Below are positions 36,116 through 45,057 of a stretch of DNA of 49,565 bases, piece after piece. The stretch comes from Betaproteobacteria bacterium. GTDB lineage: Bacteria > Pseudomonadota > Gammaproteobacteria > Burkholderiales > Ga0077523. The translations under genes and the position numbers were made by a program. The stretch's first letter is position 1. The number at the start of each line of letters is the position of its first letter. Under the pieces are notes generated by a model. That model did no database searches. It was not told the DNA's origin and was given only the letters and a program-made list of their open reading frames with translations. The stretch covers positions 1 through 49,565 of the forward strand of contig JANXYG010000068.1 in assembly GCA_025350245.1 (NCBI GenBank). Reading direction: 5' to 3'.

Positions 36116-36532
36116 TCAACTCAAGTCGTGCGTACGGAGTTCGTAGCCGCGGTCGCGGTAGAAGCGGTAGCGGTTGCGGGCCGCCAGCACGTCGTCCTCG
36201 TCGGTGCCGACAATCTCGATCAGGCGCTGGAACCGGCTGAACCCGTCGGTGGTGTCGAAACGCAGGTTGAACAGGACGTCGTCGTGTTCCACGCCGGCCA
36301 GATCATGATCGACGATCACCGGCGTGACCGAGGCGAGCGGGTGCCGGGCCCGCACGTGCGGGATGAAGGTCGTGGATTTGTAGGTCCACAGCGCATGATC
36401 GACCCGTGCGGTGGTTTCGGCGTCGGGCGTCAGGATCATCACCCGTTTTTTCTGAGCGAGCGCCTTGACGCAGAGCAGGCAGGCGGTTTCGAGCTTGTTG
36501 GAGACGTGGGTGTAGAAGTCGACCTGGGTCAT
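36116..36532 (-). CDS. holC: DNA polymerase III chi subunit (138 aa)
   Basis: Chi subunit of the clamp-loader complex; it links the loader to SSB on the lagging strand. The N-terminus MTQVDFYTHVSNKLETACLLCVKAL and the middle KRVMILTPDAETTARVDHALWTY are characteristic, as is the C-terminal RFQRLIEIVGTDEDDV. The ATG at 36532 overlaps the pepA stop by 4 bases (ATGA). The longer upstream frame lies inside pepA and is rejected. The partner psi (holD) is not in the window. Confidence 0.95.
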   Translation of the reverse strand: MTQVDFYTHVSNKLETACLLCVKALAQKKRVMILTPDAETTARVDHALWTYKSTTFIPHVRARHPLASVTPVIVDHDLAGVEHDDVLFNLRFDTTDGFSRFQRLIEIVGTDEDDVLAARNRYRFYRDRGYELRTHDLS

Positions 36533-38019
36533 GCTGCCGCGGCACGCCGCATCAGGAACGTGGTCAACAGCGGCACCGGGCGGCCGGTGGAACCTTTGTC
36601 GCGTCCGGATTTCCAGGCGGTGCCCGCGATGTCGAGGTGCGCCCAGGGATAGTCGCGCGCGAATCGCGACAGGAAGCAGGCGGCGGTCACGCTGCCGGCG
36701 GGCCGGCCGCCGATGTTGGCGATGTCGGCAAACGGGCTCTTGATCTGCTCCTGGTAGTCGTCCCACAGCGGCATGGGCCACGCCCGGTCCCAGGCGGCAG
36801 CGCCAGCGGCGGCAACTTCCTGGGCGAGTTCGTCGCGGTTGGCGTACAGGCCGCTCGCGACGTGCCCCAGGGCGATCACGCAGGCGCCGGTGAGGGTGGC
36901 GATGTCGATCACCGCGGCCGGTTGGTAACGGATGGCGTAGGTGAGCGCGTCGCACAGCACCAGGCGGCCTTCGGCATCGGTGTTGAGGACTTCGATGGTC
37001 TGGCCCGACATCGACGTCACGATGTCGCCGGGCTTGGTAGCGGTGCCGCTCGGCATGTTTTCGCACGCCGGGATCAGACCGACCACGTTGATGCCGAGCT
37101 TCATGCCGGCGATCGCGCGGAACGTGCCCAGCACGCTGCCGGCGCCCGACATGTCATATTTCATCTCGTCCATGTCACCGGCGGGCTTGATCGAGATGCC
37201 ACCGGTGTCGAAGGTGATGCCCTTGCCGACCAGTACCACCGGTTGCTGCTTCTTCGGTCCGCCGGCGTACTCCATGACGATGAATTTCGGCGGCTCGGCG
37301 CTGCCGCGGGTGACCGACAGATACGAACCCATGCCGAGTTTCTCGGTGTCTTTGCGGTCGAGGATCGTGGTCTTGAAGTGGAACTCGCGGCCGAGTTTGA
37401 CCGCCTGCTCCGCGAGATAGGAGGGTGTGCAGATGTTGCTGGGCAGGTTGCCGAGATCCCGGGCGAGGGCGACACCTGCCGCGAGCGACTCGCCCTGCAC
37501 CAGCGCGGCTGCGTCGGCCGCCCTGGGTTTGTCGGCGCTGGCGAGGATCAGGCGCGACAGGCTGGGTGCGTCGTCGTCTTTCTTGCTCTTGAGCTGATCG
37601 AACCGGTATTGCGACTCGGCCGCCACCGCGACCGCATGCCGGATCCGCTCGGGCGCGGAGCAGCCGGTCACGTTCCATTCGGTGGCGAACAGCATCGCCT
37701 CCCGCGCCGCCGACGCGGCGGCGGCGCGAACCGCGCCCGCCACGGCGTCGCGGAAGCCCTTGAGAGTGAGGTCGCCGTCCTTGCCCAGGCCGACCACGAC
37801 TACGCGTTCGGCAGTCACGCCCGCGAGACCATGCAGGAGCGTGCACGCGCCGCCACGAGTCTTGACGTCGCCGGCGCGGACCAGCTTGGCGAGGTGTCCG
37901 GACGCGGCCAGATCGACCAGCTTCGCCGCCGGGCTCATTGCGCCGCCTTCGTAGACGCCGACGATCACACACGCACTGCGCACCCGGTCTGCCGGGGCCT
38001 GCCTGATGCTGAATTCCAC
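36529..38019 (-). CDS. pepA: Leucyl aminopeptidase, M17 family (496 aa)
   Basis: Cytosolic dizinc/manganese aminopeptidase. The metal and catalytic blocks are present: LVGKGITFDTGGISIKP with the catalytic Lys and metal-binding Asp, DMSGAGSVLGT and the signature NTDAEGRLVLCDALTYA, where Asp, Glu and Arg act. The GTG at 38019 (VEFSIRQAPADRV) is preferred because an AGGAG lies 5 bases before it; an ATG at 38037 would place that site inside the coding part. PepA of some proteobacteria also binds DNA; nothing here shows that. Divergent from lptF, with an 86-base gap. Confidence 0.95.
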   Translation of the reverse strand: MEFSIRQAPADRVRSACVIVGVYEGGAMSPAAKLVDLAASGHLAKLVRAGDVKTRGGACTLLHGLAGVTAERVVVVGLGKDGDLTLKGFRDAVAGAVRAAAASAAREAMLFATEWNVTGCSAPERIRHAVAVAAESQYRFDQLKSKKDDDAPSLSRLILASADKPRAADAAALVQGESLAAGVALARDLGNLPSNICTPSYLAEQAVKLGREFHFKTTILDRKDTEKLGMGSYLSVTRGSAEPPKFIVMEYAGGPKKQQPVVLVGKGITFDTGGISIKPAGDMDEMKYDMSGAGSVLGTFRAIAGMKLGINVVGLIPACENMPSGTATKPGDIVTSMSGQTIEVLNTDAEGRLVLCDALTYAIRYQPAAVIDIATLTGACVIALGHVASGLYANRDELAQEVAAAGAAAWDRAWPMPLWDDYQEQIKSPFADIANIGGRPAGSVTAACFLSRFARDYPWAHLDIAGTAWKSGRDKGSTGRPVPLLTTFLMRRAAAA

Positions 38020-38105
38020 GGTCGCTCCTGTTACCATCGAAATACTAGAGGGTTAGCCATACAACCTGCAAATTATCGTCGCGGCGTTCGCGAAAAGTCA
38101 AAGCC

Positions 38106-39188
38106 GTGATCTTCCAGCGCGCCCTGTTACGCGAGTTCGCCAATACCGGGCTCGGGGTGTTCGTGGTGCTGCTCATGATCACGGTCACCACGCAACTGAT
38201 CCGGATGCTCGGTTGGGCGGCGCAGGGCATGATCCCGACCGATGGCGTCCTGATCCTGCTGGGGCTCGCGGCATTGCGCTATCTGCCGGTGCTGCTGTCG
38301 CTCACGTTGTTCATCTCGGTGCTCGCCGCGCTCACCCGCAGTTACCGCGATTCCGAGATGGTGGTCTGGTTCTCCGCCGGGCGCAGCCTTGAGGCATGGC
38401 TCGGGCCGGTGCTGCTGTTTGCCCTGCCCTTCGTGTTCTCCATCGCGTTGCTGTCGCTGGCACTGTCGCCCTGGGCGGTGCGCAAGTCCGAGGAGTTCCG
38501 GCACCAGATGGAGAGCCGCGACGACATCGCCGCGATCTCACCGGGCGTGTTCAAGGAGTCGAAGCACACCGAACGCGTCTTCTTCGTCGAGAAACTCACC
38601 AGTGATCTCTCGATGGTGGCCAACATCTTCGTGCATTCGCGCCAGAACGAGCAGATCGGGGTCATGGTGGCCTCGCGCGGTTTCGCCGAGACCATGTCCA
38701 ACGGTGATCGCTTCCTGGTGCTGAAGCACGGTCGCCGCTACGAAGGAACACCCGGTTCGGCGGAGTACAAGATCACCGAGTTCGAGCGCTACGCGGTGCG
38801 CATCGAGACCCAGGAGTCCACCGCCTATCTGCCATCGACCGGTTCGACCCCGAGCGTCGAATTGTTCGACAATCCGACCGCGGGCAACCAGGCCGAACTG
38901 ATCTGGCGCTGCGGCCTGCCGATCTCGGCCCTGATCCTGGCGATGCTCGCGGTACCGATGAGCTTCGTCAATCCGCGCGCCGGCCGTTCGCTCAACCTGA
39001 TCCTCGCGGTGCTGCTCTACATGACTTACAGCAACCTGATCTCGATCTCCCAATCGTGGGTCGGGCAGGGCAAGGTCGTGCCGCTGGTCGGCTGGGTCGG
39101 AGTGCACCTGCTGATGGCGGGCGTGCTCGTCTTCCTCATGTGGCGGCGCATAGCGGTCAAGCCGCTGTTTCGGTTGCGCAAGTCGTGA
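38106..39188 (+). CDS. lptF: LPS export permease LptF (360 aa)
   Basis: Inner-membrane permease of the LptB2FGC lipopolysaccharide extractor. N-terminal IFQRALLREFANTGLGVFVVLL and three membrane segments (about 15-37, 50-75, 95-120), a periplasmic jellyroll-like domain (about 125-260), and three C-terminal membrane segments (about 270-350). The start is a GTG at 38106, in the promoter-containing gap shared with pepA. The stop overlaps the lptG GTG, so the two are coupled. Confidence 0.97.
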   Translation: MIFQRALLREFANTGLGVFVVLLMITVTTQLIRMLGWAAQGMIPTDGVLILLGLAALRYLPVLLSLTLFISVLAALTRSYRDSEMVVWFSAGRSLEAWLGPVLLFALPFVFSIALLSLALSPWAVRKSEEFRHQMESRDDIAAISPGVFKESKHTERVFFVEKLTSDLSMVANIFVHSRQNEQIGVMVASRGFAETMSNGDRFLVLKHGRRYEGTPGSAEYKITEFERYAVRIETQESTAYLPSTGSTPSVELFDNPTAGNQAELIWRCGLPISALILAMLAVPMSFVNPRAGRSLNLILAVLLYMTYSNLISISQSWVGQGKVVPLVGWVGVHLLMAGVLVFLMWRRIAVKPLFRLRKS

Positions 39189-40261
39189 AGACACTCCGGC
39201 GCTACATCACGCGGCAGGTGCTGGCAGCCACGGCGCTGGTATTCGCCGCGCTGCTCATGCTGTTCGCGTTCTTCGACCTGATCCAGGAACTGGGTGATCT
39301 GGGCAAGGGCCGCTACAGTCTGTGGCTGGCGCTGCTCAAGGTGACGCTGTCGATGCCCGGTCACGCCTACGAACTGTTTCCGGTTGCGGCGCTGCTCGGC
39401 ACCCTGTTCGCACTGGCGCAACTGGTGGCGAATTCCGAATACACCGTGATGCGTGTCTCCGGGGTCTCGGCAATGTCGATGGTGATCGCCATCACGCCCC
39501 TCGGGCTCGCTTTCGCGATGACTTGCTTCGTGGTCGGTGAGTTCGTGGTGCCGTTCAGCGAGACCGCCGCACAAAAACTGCTGCTCCAATCGCGCAACAC
39601 CGGTGTCGTGGCGCAGGAGTTCCGCTCGGGTCTGTGGGTGAAGGACTACCGCAGTTTCGTCAATGTGGGGCAGGTGAGCACCGATGCGGTCCTGAGCAGC
39701 GTGCGCATCTACGAGTTCGACGACCAGTACCGGCTCAAGTCGATCAGCGAAGCCCGCTCCGGTGATTTTCGCGGCGGCAACCACTGGCTCCTGAAGGACG
39801 TGGTGAGCACCGATTTCGATGGCGATCGCACCTCGGTGCGGCGCGATACCGAGCGCGAATGGACCTCGGTGCTCAACCCCGGCATTCTCAATGTGCTGAT
39901 GGTCGTGCCGGAGCGCATGTCGCTCACCGGCTTGTTCAACTACATTGAGCACCTGCGGGAAAACGGTCAGGCGACGCAACGCCAGGAGATCGCCCTCTAC
40001 GGCAAGATCACCTATCCGCTCGCCGTGGTGGTGATGATGATCCTGGCGCTGCCGTTCGCCTACATCCGGGCGCGCGACGGCGGGATCAGCGCCAAGATCT
40101 TCGCCGGCATCATGCTCGGGCTGGGCTTCCATCTGGCCTCGCGGCTGTTCGGACACCTCGGGCTGCTCAACGCCTGGCCGCCGCTGTTCAGTGCGGCGTT
40201 CCCGACCCTGCTGTTCCTGTTGGCGGCATTCGCGATGATGTATCGCGTGGAGCGGAGGTGA
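39185..40261 (+). CDS. lptG: LPS export permease LptG (358 aa)
   Basis: Partner of LptF with the same topology: MKTLRRYITRQVLAATALVF, membrane segments near residues 15-35, 60-80, 98-120, periplasmic domain, and three C-terminal segments (from LAVVVMMILALPF). The coupling-helix region with YELFPVAALLGTL near residue 60 is well conserved. The GTG at 39185 overlaps the lptF stop (GTGA). Two tandem family A repeats start immediately after its stop and may protect or terminate the transcript. Confidence 0.97.
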   Translation: MKTLRRYITRQVLAATALVFAALLMLFAFFDLIQELGDLGKGRYSLWLALLKVTLSMPGHAYELFPVAALLGTLFALAQLVANSEYTVMRVSGVSAMSMVIAITPLGLAFAMTCFVVGEFVVPFSETAAQKLLLQSRNTGVVAQEFRSGLWVKDYRSFVNVGQVSTDAVLSSVRIYEFDDQYRLKSISEARSGDFRGGNHWLLKDVVSTDFDGDRTSVRRDTEREWTSVLNPGILNVLMVVPERMSLTGLFNYIEHLRENGQATQRQEIALYGKITYPLAVVVMMILALPFAYIRARDGGISAKIFAGIMLGLGFHLASRLFGHLGLLNAWPPLFSAAFPTLLFLLAAFAMMYRVERR

Positions 40262-40266
40262 CGTCC

Positions 40267-40474
40267 ACCCCCAGGCTGCGCTGCGCTTCGCCTTCCCCCT
40301 CCAGGGGGCGCCCCGTTCCTCGGGGGACCCTGCGGACGGGGCCCCTTCGCTTCGCATTTCCCTTCGTTCGCCACCCCCAGGCTGCGCTTCGCCTTCCCCC
40401 TCCAGGGGGCGCCCCGTTCCTCGGGGGACCCTGTGGGCGGGGCCCCTCCGCTTCCGATTGGCCCTTCGTTCGGC
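40267..40474 (+). repeat. Dispersed palindromic repeat, family A, tandem pair (copies 3 and 4)
   Basis: Two direct copies with a period of about 106 bases, starting at 40267 and 40373. Both read ACCCCCAGGCTGCGC, TTCGCCTTCCCCCTCCAGGGGG, GCGCCCCGTTCCTCGGGGGACCCTG and GGGCCCCT in shortened form, and end near CCCTTCGTTCG. The first copy has an additional CTGCG. The unit contains two hairpins (CCCCCTCCAGGGGG and CCCCG-TTCCT-CGGGG). It fills most of the convergent gap between lptG and the RDD gene. Confidence 0.85.
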
Positions 40475-40531
40475 AGCGCTGCCCTTAGCCGAGGTTACGC
40501 CCACGCCCAAGGCTGCTGGGCGCTGCAATTG

Positions 40532-40966
40532 CTATATCGGTGCGCGGACGATCCGGGTGCCGCCGAGGCGATCGTGGAGAAATTGTCGATCGCTATCCAC
40601 CAGCGCCCAGAGAAATCCGCAACCGGCCAGTGCCAGACTGCCCAGCGCCAACACGAAGCGAAGCAGGGCATTGCCGAGCGTGAGCGGTGAGCTGTCGTCG
40701 CGGACCACGCGCAGCCCCCAGGTCTTCATCGCCAGGGTCTGCCCATCGTGCGACCAGCAATAGACGAGGTAACACGCGCAAAGGCCCAGCAAAAATAGTT
40801 GGTACACGTACCGCAGCGGCCCCTGGGTGGCGTCGCCGAACAGCTTCAGAAACAGCCAGGAGCCGACGAACAGCAGCGCGGTCAGCAGAAACCCGTCGTA
40901 GACCATGGCCGAGAAACGCCGCGACAGGCCGGCTCGTGGCGGCAGGGCGGTCAACGGGGCGGTCAT
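40532..40966 (-). CDS. RDD-family membrane protein (144 aa)
   Basis: Small membrane protein with RDD-domain hallmarks: LSRRFSAMVYDGFLLTALLF at residues 14-33 (R and D positions), GQTLAMKTWGLRVVRDD and LDRLGGTRIV-like end (HDRLGGTRIV). Three hydrophobic segments are visible. RDD proteins are of unknown or transport-related function. It overlaps the DUF3106 gene by 4 bases (ATGA) and is the last of four coupled genes behind the sigma factor. Confidence 0.9.
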   Translation of the reverse strand: MTAPLTALPPRAGLSRRFSAMVYDGFLLTALLFVGSWLFLKLFGDATQGPLRYVYQLFLLGLCACYLVYCWSHDGQTLAMKTWGLRVVRDDSSPLTLGNALLRFVLALGSLALAGCGFLWALVDSDRQFLHDRLGGTRIVRAPI

Positions 40967-41391
40967 TGCGACTTCTTCGGCGCGGGGGTTTCGCGCAGAC
41001 GTTGTTTCGATGCCGTGGGCAGGTTGTCGTACTCGAGCCATTTCTGCGTCAGTTGCTTGCGTTGCTCGAGCGGCAGTTGCTGAATCTCTTTCCAGCGGCG
41101 CCGCGCTTCGGCGCGCTGGTCCGGGGCAAGGGCGGCCCAGCGCTGCATCCTGACGCGAATCCGGTCCTGCGCCTCCTTGGGCAGGGTCGGGTACTTCTGA
41201 CTGAACATGACCCAGCGCTGTCTTTGCTCCGGGACCATGTTGTCCCAGTCCGCGGCGAGCGGCGCCAGGTATTCCTTCTGCTGGGGGGCGAGCTGCGCCC
41301 AGGTTGGCGCGGTTGCCGGTCCAGCCGCCAGAGTCGGCGCTGCCGCCAGCATCAGTGCGACGCTCAGTGCTGCGAGGAAGCGCGAAGCCAC
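40963..41391 (-). CDS. DUF3106-family periplasmic protein (142 aa)
   Basis: A signal peptide (MASRFLAALSVALMLAAAP, cut near LAA) is followed by helix-rich repeats with Trp and Gln: WAQLAPQQKEYLAPLAADW, QRQRWVMFSQKYPTL, QRWAALAPDQRAEARRRW and QLPLEQRKQLTQKWLEY. Each unit of about 25 residues has an L-P-x-x-Q-R and W pattern, typical of DUF3106. This kind of repeat recalls Spy/CpxP-like stress sensors, though the link is inference. The start overlaps DUF3619 by 28 bases. Confidence 0.88.
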   Translation of the reverse strand: MASRFLAALSVALMLAAAPTLAAGPATAPTWAQLAPQQKEYLAPLAADWDNMVPEQRQRWVMFSQKYPTLPKEAQDRIRVRMQRWAALAPDQRAEARRRWKEIQQLPLEQRKQLTQKWLEYDNLPTASKQRLRETPAPKKSQ

Positions 41392-41744
41392 TGGTCGAAA
41401 CCCTTGTCGATATAGGCGTCCAACGGAAGTTCATCGGCCAGCAGCTCGATCTCCCCACCTTCGGCCGGTGCGGTGACCACCTGCCAGTACCAGGTGCCGA
41501 GCACACCGGCAACCAGGGCGAGCGCCGGCCACAGCATGCGTCGCCGGAAACCCGATGGGCGCAGCAGACTGCCGAGCCCGGCGATGCCGACAAACGAGAG
41601 GCTGCCGACGGTCTCGGCAGTACCCACCCTGGCAACCGCGGCCTCCCGCAGGCTGGCCAGCTGTCGCAATACCCGCGGCTCGATCTCTTCGAGCCCGGTA
41701 TCGAGGGCGCGGGCGACACGGGCACCGAACTCGTTCTCGTTCAT
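41364..41744 (-). CDS. DUF3619-family membrane protein, possible anti-sigma factor (126 aa)
   Basis: An N-terminal cytoplasmic part ([25 protein letters not shown], helices) precedes one transmembrane segment (about residues 70-90, LWPALALVAGVLGTWYW) and an acidic periplasmic tail with LLADELPLDAYIDKGF. This single-span layout, and the 4-base overlap with the sigma gene (ATGA at 41744), match an anti-sigma factor, but no zinc-binding HxxxCxxC motif is seen. The ATG at 41744 is chosen over an upstream frame that is inside the sigma gene. Confidence 0.85.
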   Translation of the reverse strand: MNENEFGARVARALDTGLEEIEPRVLRQLASLREAAVARVGTAETVGSLSFVGIAGLGSLLRPSGFRRRMLWPALALVAGVLGTWYWQVVTAPAEGGEIELLADELPLDAYIDKGFDQWLRASSQH

Positions 41745-42352
41745 GGTTCCAGTCCTTTGCTGCGCAGATAGGCGGCCACGGCATGGCAGGCACGCGAGCA
41801 ATGCGTCTTTACGCTGCCCTGCGAACAGCCCATCACGGCGGCCGTTTCCGCGACGTCGAGTTCCTCCCAGTAACGGAGCACGAAGGCTTCGCGCTGACGC
41901 GGCGGGAGCTGCTGCAAGGCTTCCTCGATGGATTGCCGGGTCTGGCTGCGTTCGGCCAGTTCCTGTGGACCGGTCTGCTTGTCCCCGTCCGGGTCGCCCT
42001 GCAGGTGTTCGAGCGGATCATGATCTTCTTCCTCGGACGGTGACAGCGACGACAGCAGCGTGGTCCACATCGACCGCACCTTCTGGCGCCGGTAGTGATC
42101 GCGAATCGTGTTCTGGAGGATGCGTTGAAACAACGGCGCAAGCTCGGCCGGCGGTTTGCGGGCATAGCGGTCGGCCAGCTTGAACATCGAGTCCTGGACG
42201 ATGTCGAGCGCCGAATGCTGATCGCGCACCGCGAACAGCGCGAGCTTGTAGGCCCGGCGCTCCACGCCGGCCAGAAAACCCGCTATTTCCTGCTCGGTTG
42301 CCAGAGTTTCTCTGCCGGGAAAACCTGCGTTTGTGGGCGCCAACATGGCCAA
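41741..42352 (-). CDS. ECF-type RNA polymerase sigma factor (203 aa)
   Basis: Sigma-70-family factor with region 2 ([19 protein letters not shown] near residues 48-66) and region 4 ([36 protein letters not shown], given here in parts: [17 protein letters not shown] and [15 protein letters not shown]). Between them is an acidic linker with DHDPLEH and GPQELAERS. The start is uncertain: ATGs at 42352 and 42346 exist, and similar proteins begin nearer TEQEIAGFL. Arranged with DUF3619, DUF3106 and RDD genes in overlapping order, it probably controls an envelope response. Confidence 0.9.
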   Translation of the reverse strand: MAMLAPTNAGFPGRETLATEQEIAGFLAGVERRAYKLALFAVRDQHSALDIVQDSMFKLADRYARKPPAELAPLFQRILQNTIRDHYRRQKVRSMWTTLLSSLSPSEEEDHDPLEHLQGDPDGDKQTGPQELAERSQTRQSIEEALQQLPPRQREAFVLRYWEELDVAETAAVMGCSQGSVKTHCSRACHAVAAYLRSKGLEP

Positions 42353-42451
42353 CCCTTCTGGCCGATGTTATCACTCGATGCCCCGCCGCAACCCGTGCCG
42401 GACCCGGCGCCCGACCAGCCGCCGCGAGCGGGGGGCGCGGTAGAATGCGGG

Positions 42452-43012
42452 GTGGACGCGCTCAATCTCACCCATCATTTCCTGATTGCCATGCCCAACA
42501 TGGCCGACCCCAACTTTGCCCGTTCGCTCACCTACATCTGCGAGCACAACGGGCAGGGTGCCCTCGGGGTCGTGGTCAACCGTCCTACCGACATGACCCT
42601 GCGGGTGTTGTTCGAGCAGATCGATCTCGATCTCGCCCGCGACCCGATGGGTGACCAGCCGGTCTACTACGGCGGCCCGGTCCAGGTCGACCGTGGCTTC
42701 GTCCTGCATCGGCCGGTGGGCGGTTGGCAGTCGACGCTGGCCATCGAAGACGGCGTCGGCCTGACCACCTCGAAAGACATTCTTCAGGCAGTCGCGGCAG
42801 GCGATGGTCCGGCGCAGATGCTGGTATCGATGGGCTATGCGGGCTGGGCCGCCGGGCAACTGGAAGACGAACTCGGTCGCAACGCCTGGCTGACCGTCGC
42901 TGCCGACCCGCAGGTCATCTTCGGCTGCGCGGCCGAAGACCGTTTTTCCGCCGCGATGAACCTGCTGGGCATCGATCTCCTGAGCCTGTCGGACGCCGTC
43001 GGCCACGCATGA
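42452..43012 (+). CDS. algH: YqgE/AlgH family protein (UPF0301) (186 aa)
   Basis: Conserved protein of unknown biochemical activity, implicated as a transcriptional or redox-related factor (alginate in Pseudomonas). Family motifs: [37 protein letters not shown] and [16 protein letters not shown] chose the GTG at 42452 because it gives the usual 186 residues and matches the family N-terminus ([15 protein letters not shown]); an ATG at 42365 would add a Pro-rich extension unlike the family. It is divergent from the sigma gene and is followed by ruvX with 4 bases of overlap. Confidence 0.95.
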   Translation: MDALNLTHHFLIAMPNMADPNFARSLTYICEHNGQGALGVVVNRPTDMTLRVLFEQIDLDLARDPMGDQPVYYGGPVQVDRGFVLHRPVGGWQSTLAIEDGVGLTTSKDILQAVAAGDGPAQMLVSMGYAGWAAGQLEDELGRNAWLTVAADPQVIFGCAAEDRFSAAMNLLGIDLLSLSDAVGHA

Positions 43013-43494
43013 TGCCGGCGGAAAGCGCGATGCAGCGCACCACCGCACGTCCGTCTCCGGCTAGGCCGGCCGAGGGTAGCGTCCTGGGCTTCGATTTCGG
43101 GCTCCGGCGCACCGGAGTCGCGGTCGGTGAACTCCTGCTGGGCATTGCCCACCCGCTCGAGACGCTGGCGCAACCCGACCAGGCCGCGCGCTTCGCCCGC
43201 ATCGGGCAACTGGTGACGCAATGGCGTCCGGTGCTCATGGTGGTGGGCATGCCAACTCATCCGGACGGCGGTGTGCACGAGCTGGCGGGCGCGGTCGAAC
43301 GCTTCGCCCGGCAGATCGAGGGTCGCTTCGGGCTCCCGGTCTGTTTCACCGACGAAACTCTCAGCTCCGACGCCGCCAGCCGCGATCTCGCCGCCCAGGG
43401 GATCCGCGGCCGCCGGCAGAAGCCGTTGCTCGACCAGGCGGCTGCGCGCGAAATCCTGCAATCCTTCTTCGAGTCGCTGCGTGTCGCTGCCTGA
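43009..43494 (+). CDS. ruvX: Putative pre-16S rRNA nuclease RuvX/YqgF (161 aa)
   Basis: RNase H-like fold nuclease that finishes the 5' end of 16S rRNA. The N-terminal [16 protein letters not shown] with the first catalytic Asp, [12 protein letters not shown], and the C-terminal [15 protein letters not shown] and [15 protein letters not shown] with Glu/Asp residues are all family blocks. The ATG at 43009 overlaps the algH stop (ATGA); a second ATG at 43012 is possible. The N-terminal extension of about 24 residues before LGFDFG is longer than usual and is Pro/Ala-rich. Confidence 0.95.
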   Translation: MMPAESAMQRTTARPSPARPAEGSVLGFDFGLRRTGVAVGELLLGIAHPLETLAQPDQAARFARIGQLVTQWRPVLMVVGMPTHPDGGVHELAGAVERFARQIEGRFGLPVCFTDETLSSDAASRDLAAQGIRGRRQKPLLDQAAAREILQSFFESLRVAA

Positions 43495-43987
43495 CGCCGA
43501 AGCACTGCTGCAACAGCTCGCGGCAGCCATGCGCGGCGAGGTCGATCGCGGCACCGCACTGATCGGCATCCACAGCGGCGGCGTCTGGGTCGCCGAGCGG
43601 CTGCACGGCATGCTCGGCCTCGAACTCCCGCTGGGCGTGCTCGATGTGGCGTTCTATCGCGACGACTTCGAGTGCAGGGGCCTCAAGACCGGCGTCAAGC
43701 CCTCGGCGATACCGTTCGAGGTGCAGGGGCGCGACATCGTGCTGGTGGATGATGTGCTCTACACCGGTCGTACCATTCGCGCGGCGCTCAATGTGTTGTT
43801 CGACTACGGACGTCCGGCCCGCGTGCGGCTCGCGGCGCTGGTCGATCGCGGCGGCCGCGAACTGCCGATCGATGCAGCGTTCGTCGGTGGTGTCATGCAG
43901 GTGGCGGGCACCGACAGCGTCGTACTCGGCCTCGGTGCCGGCGGACGCCTGTCACTGTCGCTCACCGGGAGCGACAGTGACGGGTAA
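43481..43987 (+). CDS. pyrR: Bifunctional pyr operon regulator/uracil phosphoribosyltransferase-like PyrR (168 aa)
   Basis: PRTase-fold protein. The PRPP-binding motif [17 protein letters not shown] lies near residues 87-103, with [14 protein letters not shown] earlier and [10 protein letters not shown] in the flexible loop. In Gram-positive bacteria PyrR attenuates the pyr operon; in betaproteobacteria its regulatory role is less clear, and no anti-antiterminator RNA was looked for successfully here. The GTG at 43481 overlaps ruvX by 14 bases and gives the correct N-terminus [13 protein letters not shown]. Confidence 0.93.
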   Translation: MSLPDAEALLQQLAAAMRGEVDRGTALIGIHSGGVWVAERLHGMLGLELPLGVLDVAFYRDDFECRGLKTGVKPSAIPFEVQGRDIVLVDDVLYTGRTIRAALNVLFDYGRPARVRLAALVDRGGRELPIDAAFVGGVMQVAGTDSVVLGLGAGGRLSLSLTGSDSDG

Positions 43988-44927
43988 TCCCCAGCTCGGC
44001 GCCAGCGGCGAACTGCGGCACCTGCTCTCGATCGAGGGGCTCCCGCGGGCGATCCTGGTGCATATCCTCGACACTGCCCGCTCGTTCGCCTCGGTCACCG
44101 AGCGCGAGATCAAGAAAGTGCCGCTGCTGCGCGGCAAGTCGGTGTTCAACCTGTTCTTCGAATCCTCGACCCGCACCCGCACCACGTTCGAGATCGCCGC
44201 CAAGCGCCTGTCGGCCGACGTGGTCAACCTCAATGTCGCCACCTCGTCGCAATCGAAGGGCGAGACGCTGCTCGATACCGTGGCCAACCTGGCCGCCATG
44301 CACGCCGACCTGTTCGTGGTGCGCCACGCCACCAGCGGCGCGCCACACCTGATCGCGCGTCATGTCGCGCCCGAGATCCATGTGATCAACGCCGGGGATG
44401 GCCGCCACGCCCATCCGACACAGGCGCTGCTCGACATGTTCACCATCCGCCACTTCAAGGGCGATTTCAGCAGACTCAAGGTCGCGATCGTGGGCGATGT
44501 GCTGCACTCGCGCGTCGCACGGTCCGAGATCCACGCCCTCACCACCCTCGGCGTTCCCGAGGTGCGGGTGGTGGGGCCGCGCACGCTGATACCCACCCAG
44601 GTCGAGAAGCTCGGGGTCCACGTCCACCACGACATGGCGACCGGGCTGAAGGACGTCGACGTGGTCATGATGCTGCGGTTGCAGAACGAGCGCATGAACG
44701 GCGCGTTGCTGCCCTCGGCCCAGGAATATTTCAAGTGGTACGGTCTGACACCCGCGCGCCTGGCCCTGGCGGCGAGCGACGCCATCGTCATGCATCCGGG
44801 GCCGATGAATCGCGGCGTCGAGATCGACTCCGCCGTCGCCGATGGCGCTCAGTCGGTGATCCTGCCGCAGGTCACCTTCGGCATCGCGGTGCGCATGGCC
44901 GTGATGGCCATCGTCGCCGGCAACTAG
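43977..44927 (+). CDS. pyrB: Aspartate carbamoyltransferase catalytic subunit (316 aa)
   Basis: Transfers carbamoyl from carbamoyl phosphate to aspartate, the committed step of pyrimidine synthesis. The carbamoyl-phosphate motif [15 protein letters not shown] is near residues 60-75, then [13 protein letters not shown] and a [13 protein letters not shown] block. The GTG at 43977 overlaps pyrR by 11 bases; the longer frame upstream is rejected. No pyrI follows; instead a dihydroorotase-like gene does, the layout of class A ATCase (PyrB plus a noncatalytic dihydroorotase homologue). Confidence 0.97.
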   Translation: MTGNPQLGASGELRHLLSIEGLPRAILVHILDTARSFASVTEREIKKVPLLRGKSVFNLFFESSTRTRTTFEIAAKRLSADVVNLNVATSSQSKGETLLDTVANLAAMHADLFVVRHATSGAPHLIARHVAPEIHVINAGDGRHAHPTQALLDMFTIRHFKGDFSRLKVAIVGDVLHSRVARSEIHALTTLGVPEVRVVGPRTLIPTQVEKLGVHVHHDMATGLKDVDVVMMLRLQNERMNGALLPSAQEYFKWYGLTPARLALAASDAIVMHPGPMNRGVEIDSAVADGAQSVILPQVTFGIAVRMAVMAIVAGN

Positions 44928-44932
44928 AGCAT

Positions 44933-45016
44933 GACGTCCCCCCCAGGCTGCGCTACGCCTTCCCCCCGAGGGGGCGCTGCTCCTCCGCTTGCCTGCGCCC
45001 TTCGTTCGAAATCCCC
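44933..45016 (+). repeat. Dispersed palindromic repeat, family A, copy 5
   Basis: Follows the pyrB stop by a few bases. Signature: GACGTC plus a C-run, CAGGCTGCGCTACGCCTT, a C6-GA-G5 hairpin and a tail ending CGCCCTTCGTTCG, the same end as the tandem pair. It separates pyrB from the dihydroorotase-like gene, which may therefore be less tightly coupled. Confidence 0.8.
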
Positions 45017-45057
45017 ACGCTTGCTGACAGCGTGAGCCTTTTCATGACACATTTTCG

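Noticed and set aside
40267-40474. Possible CRISPR array
   Set aside because: Two copies with a 106-base period, no unique spacers between short repeats, and matching single copies elsewhere; it is a tandem dispersed repeat.
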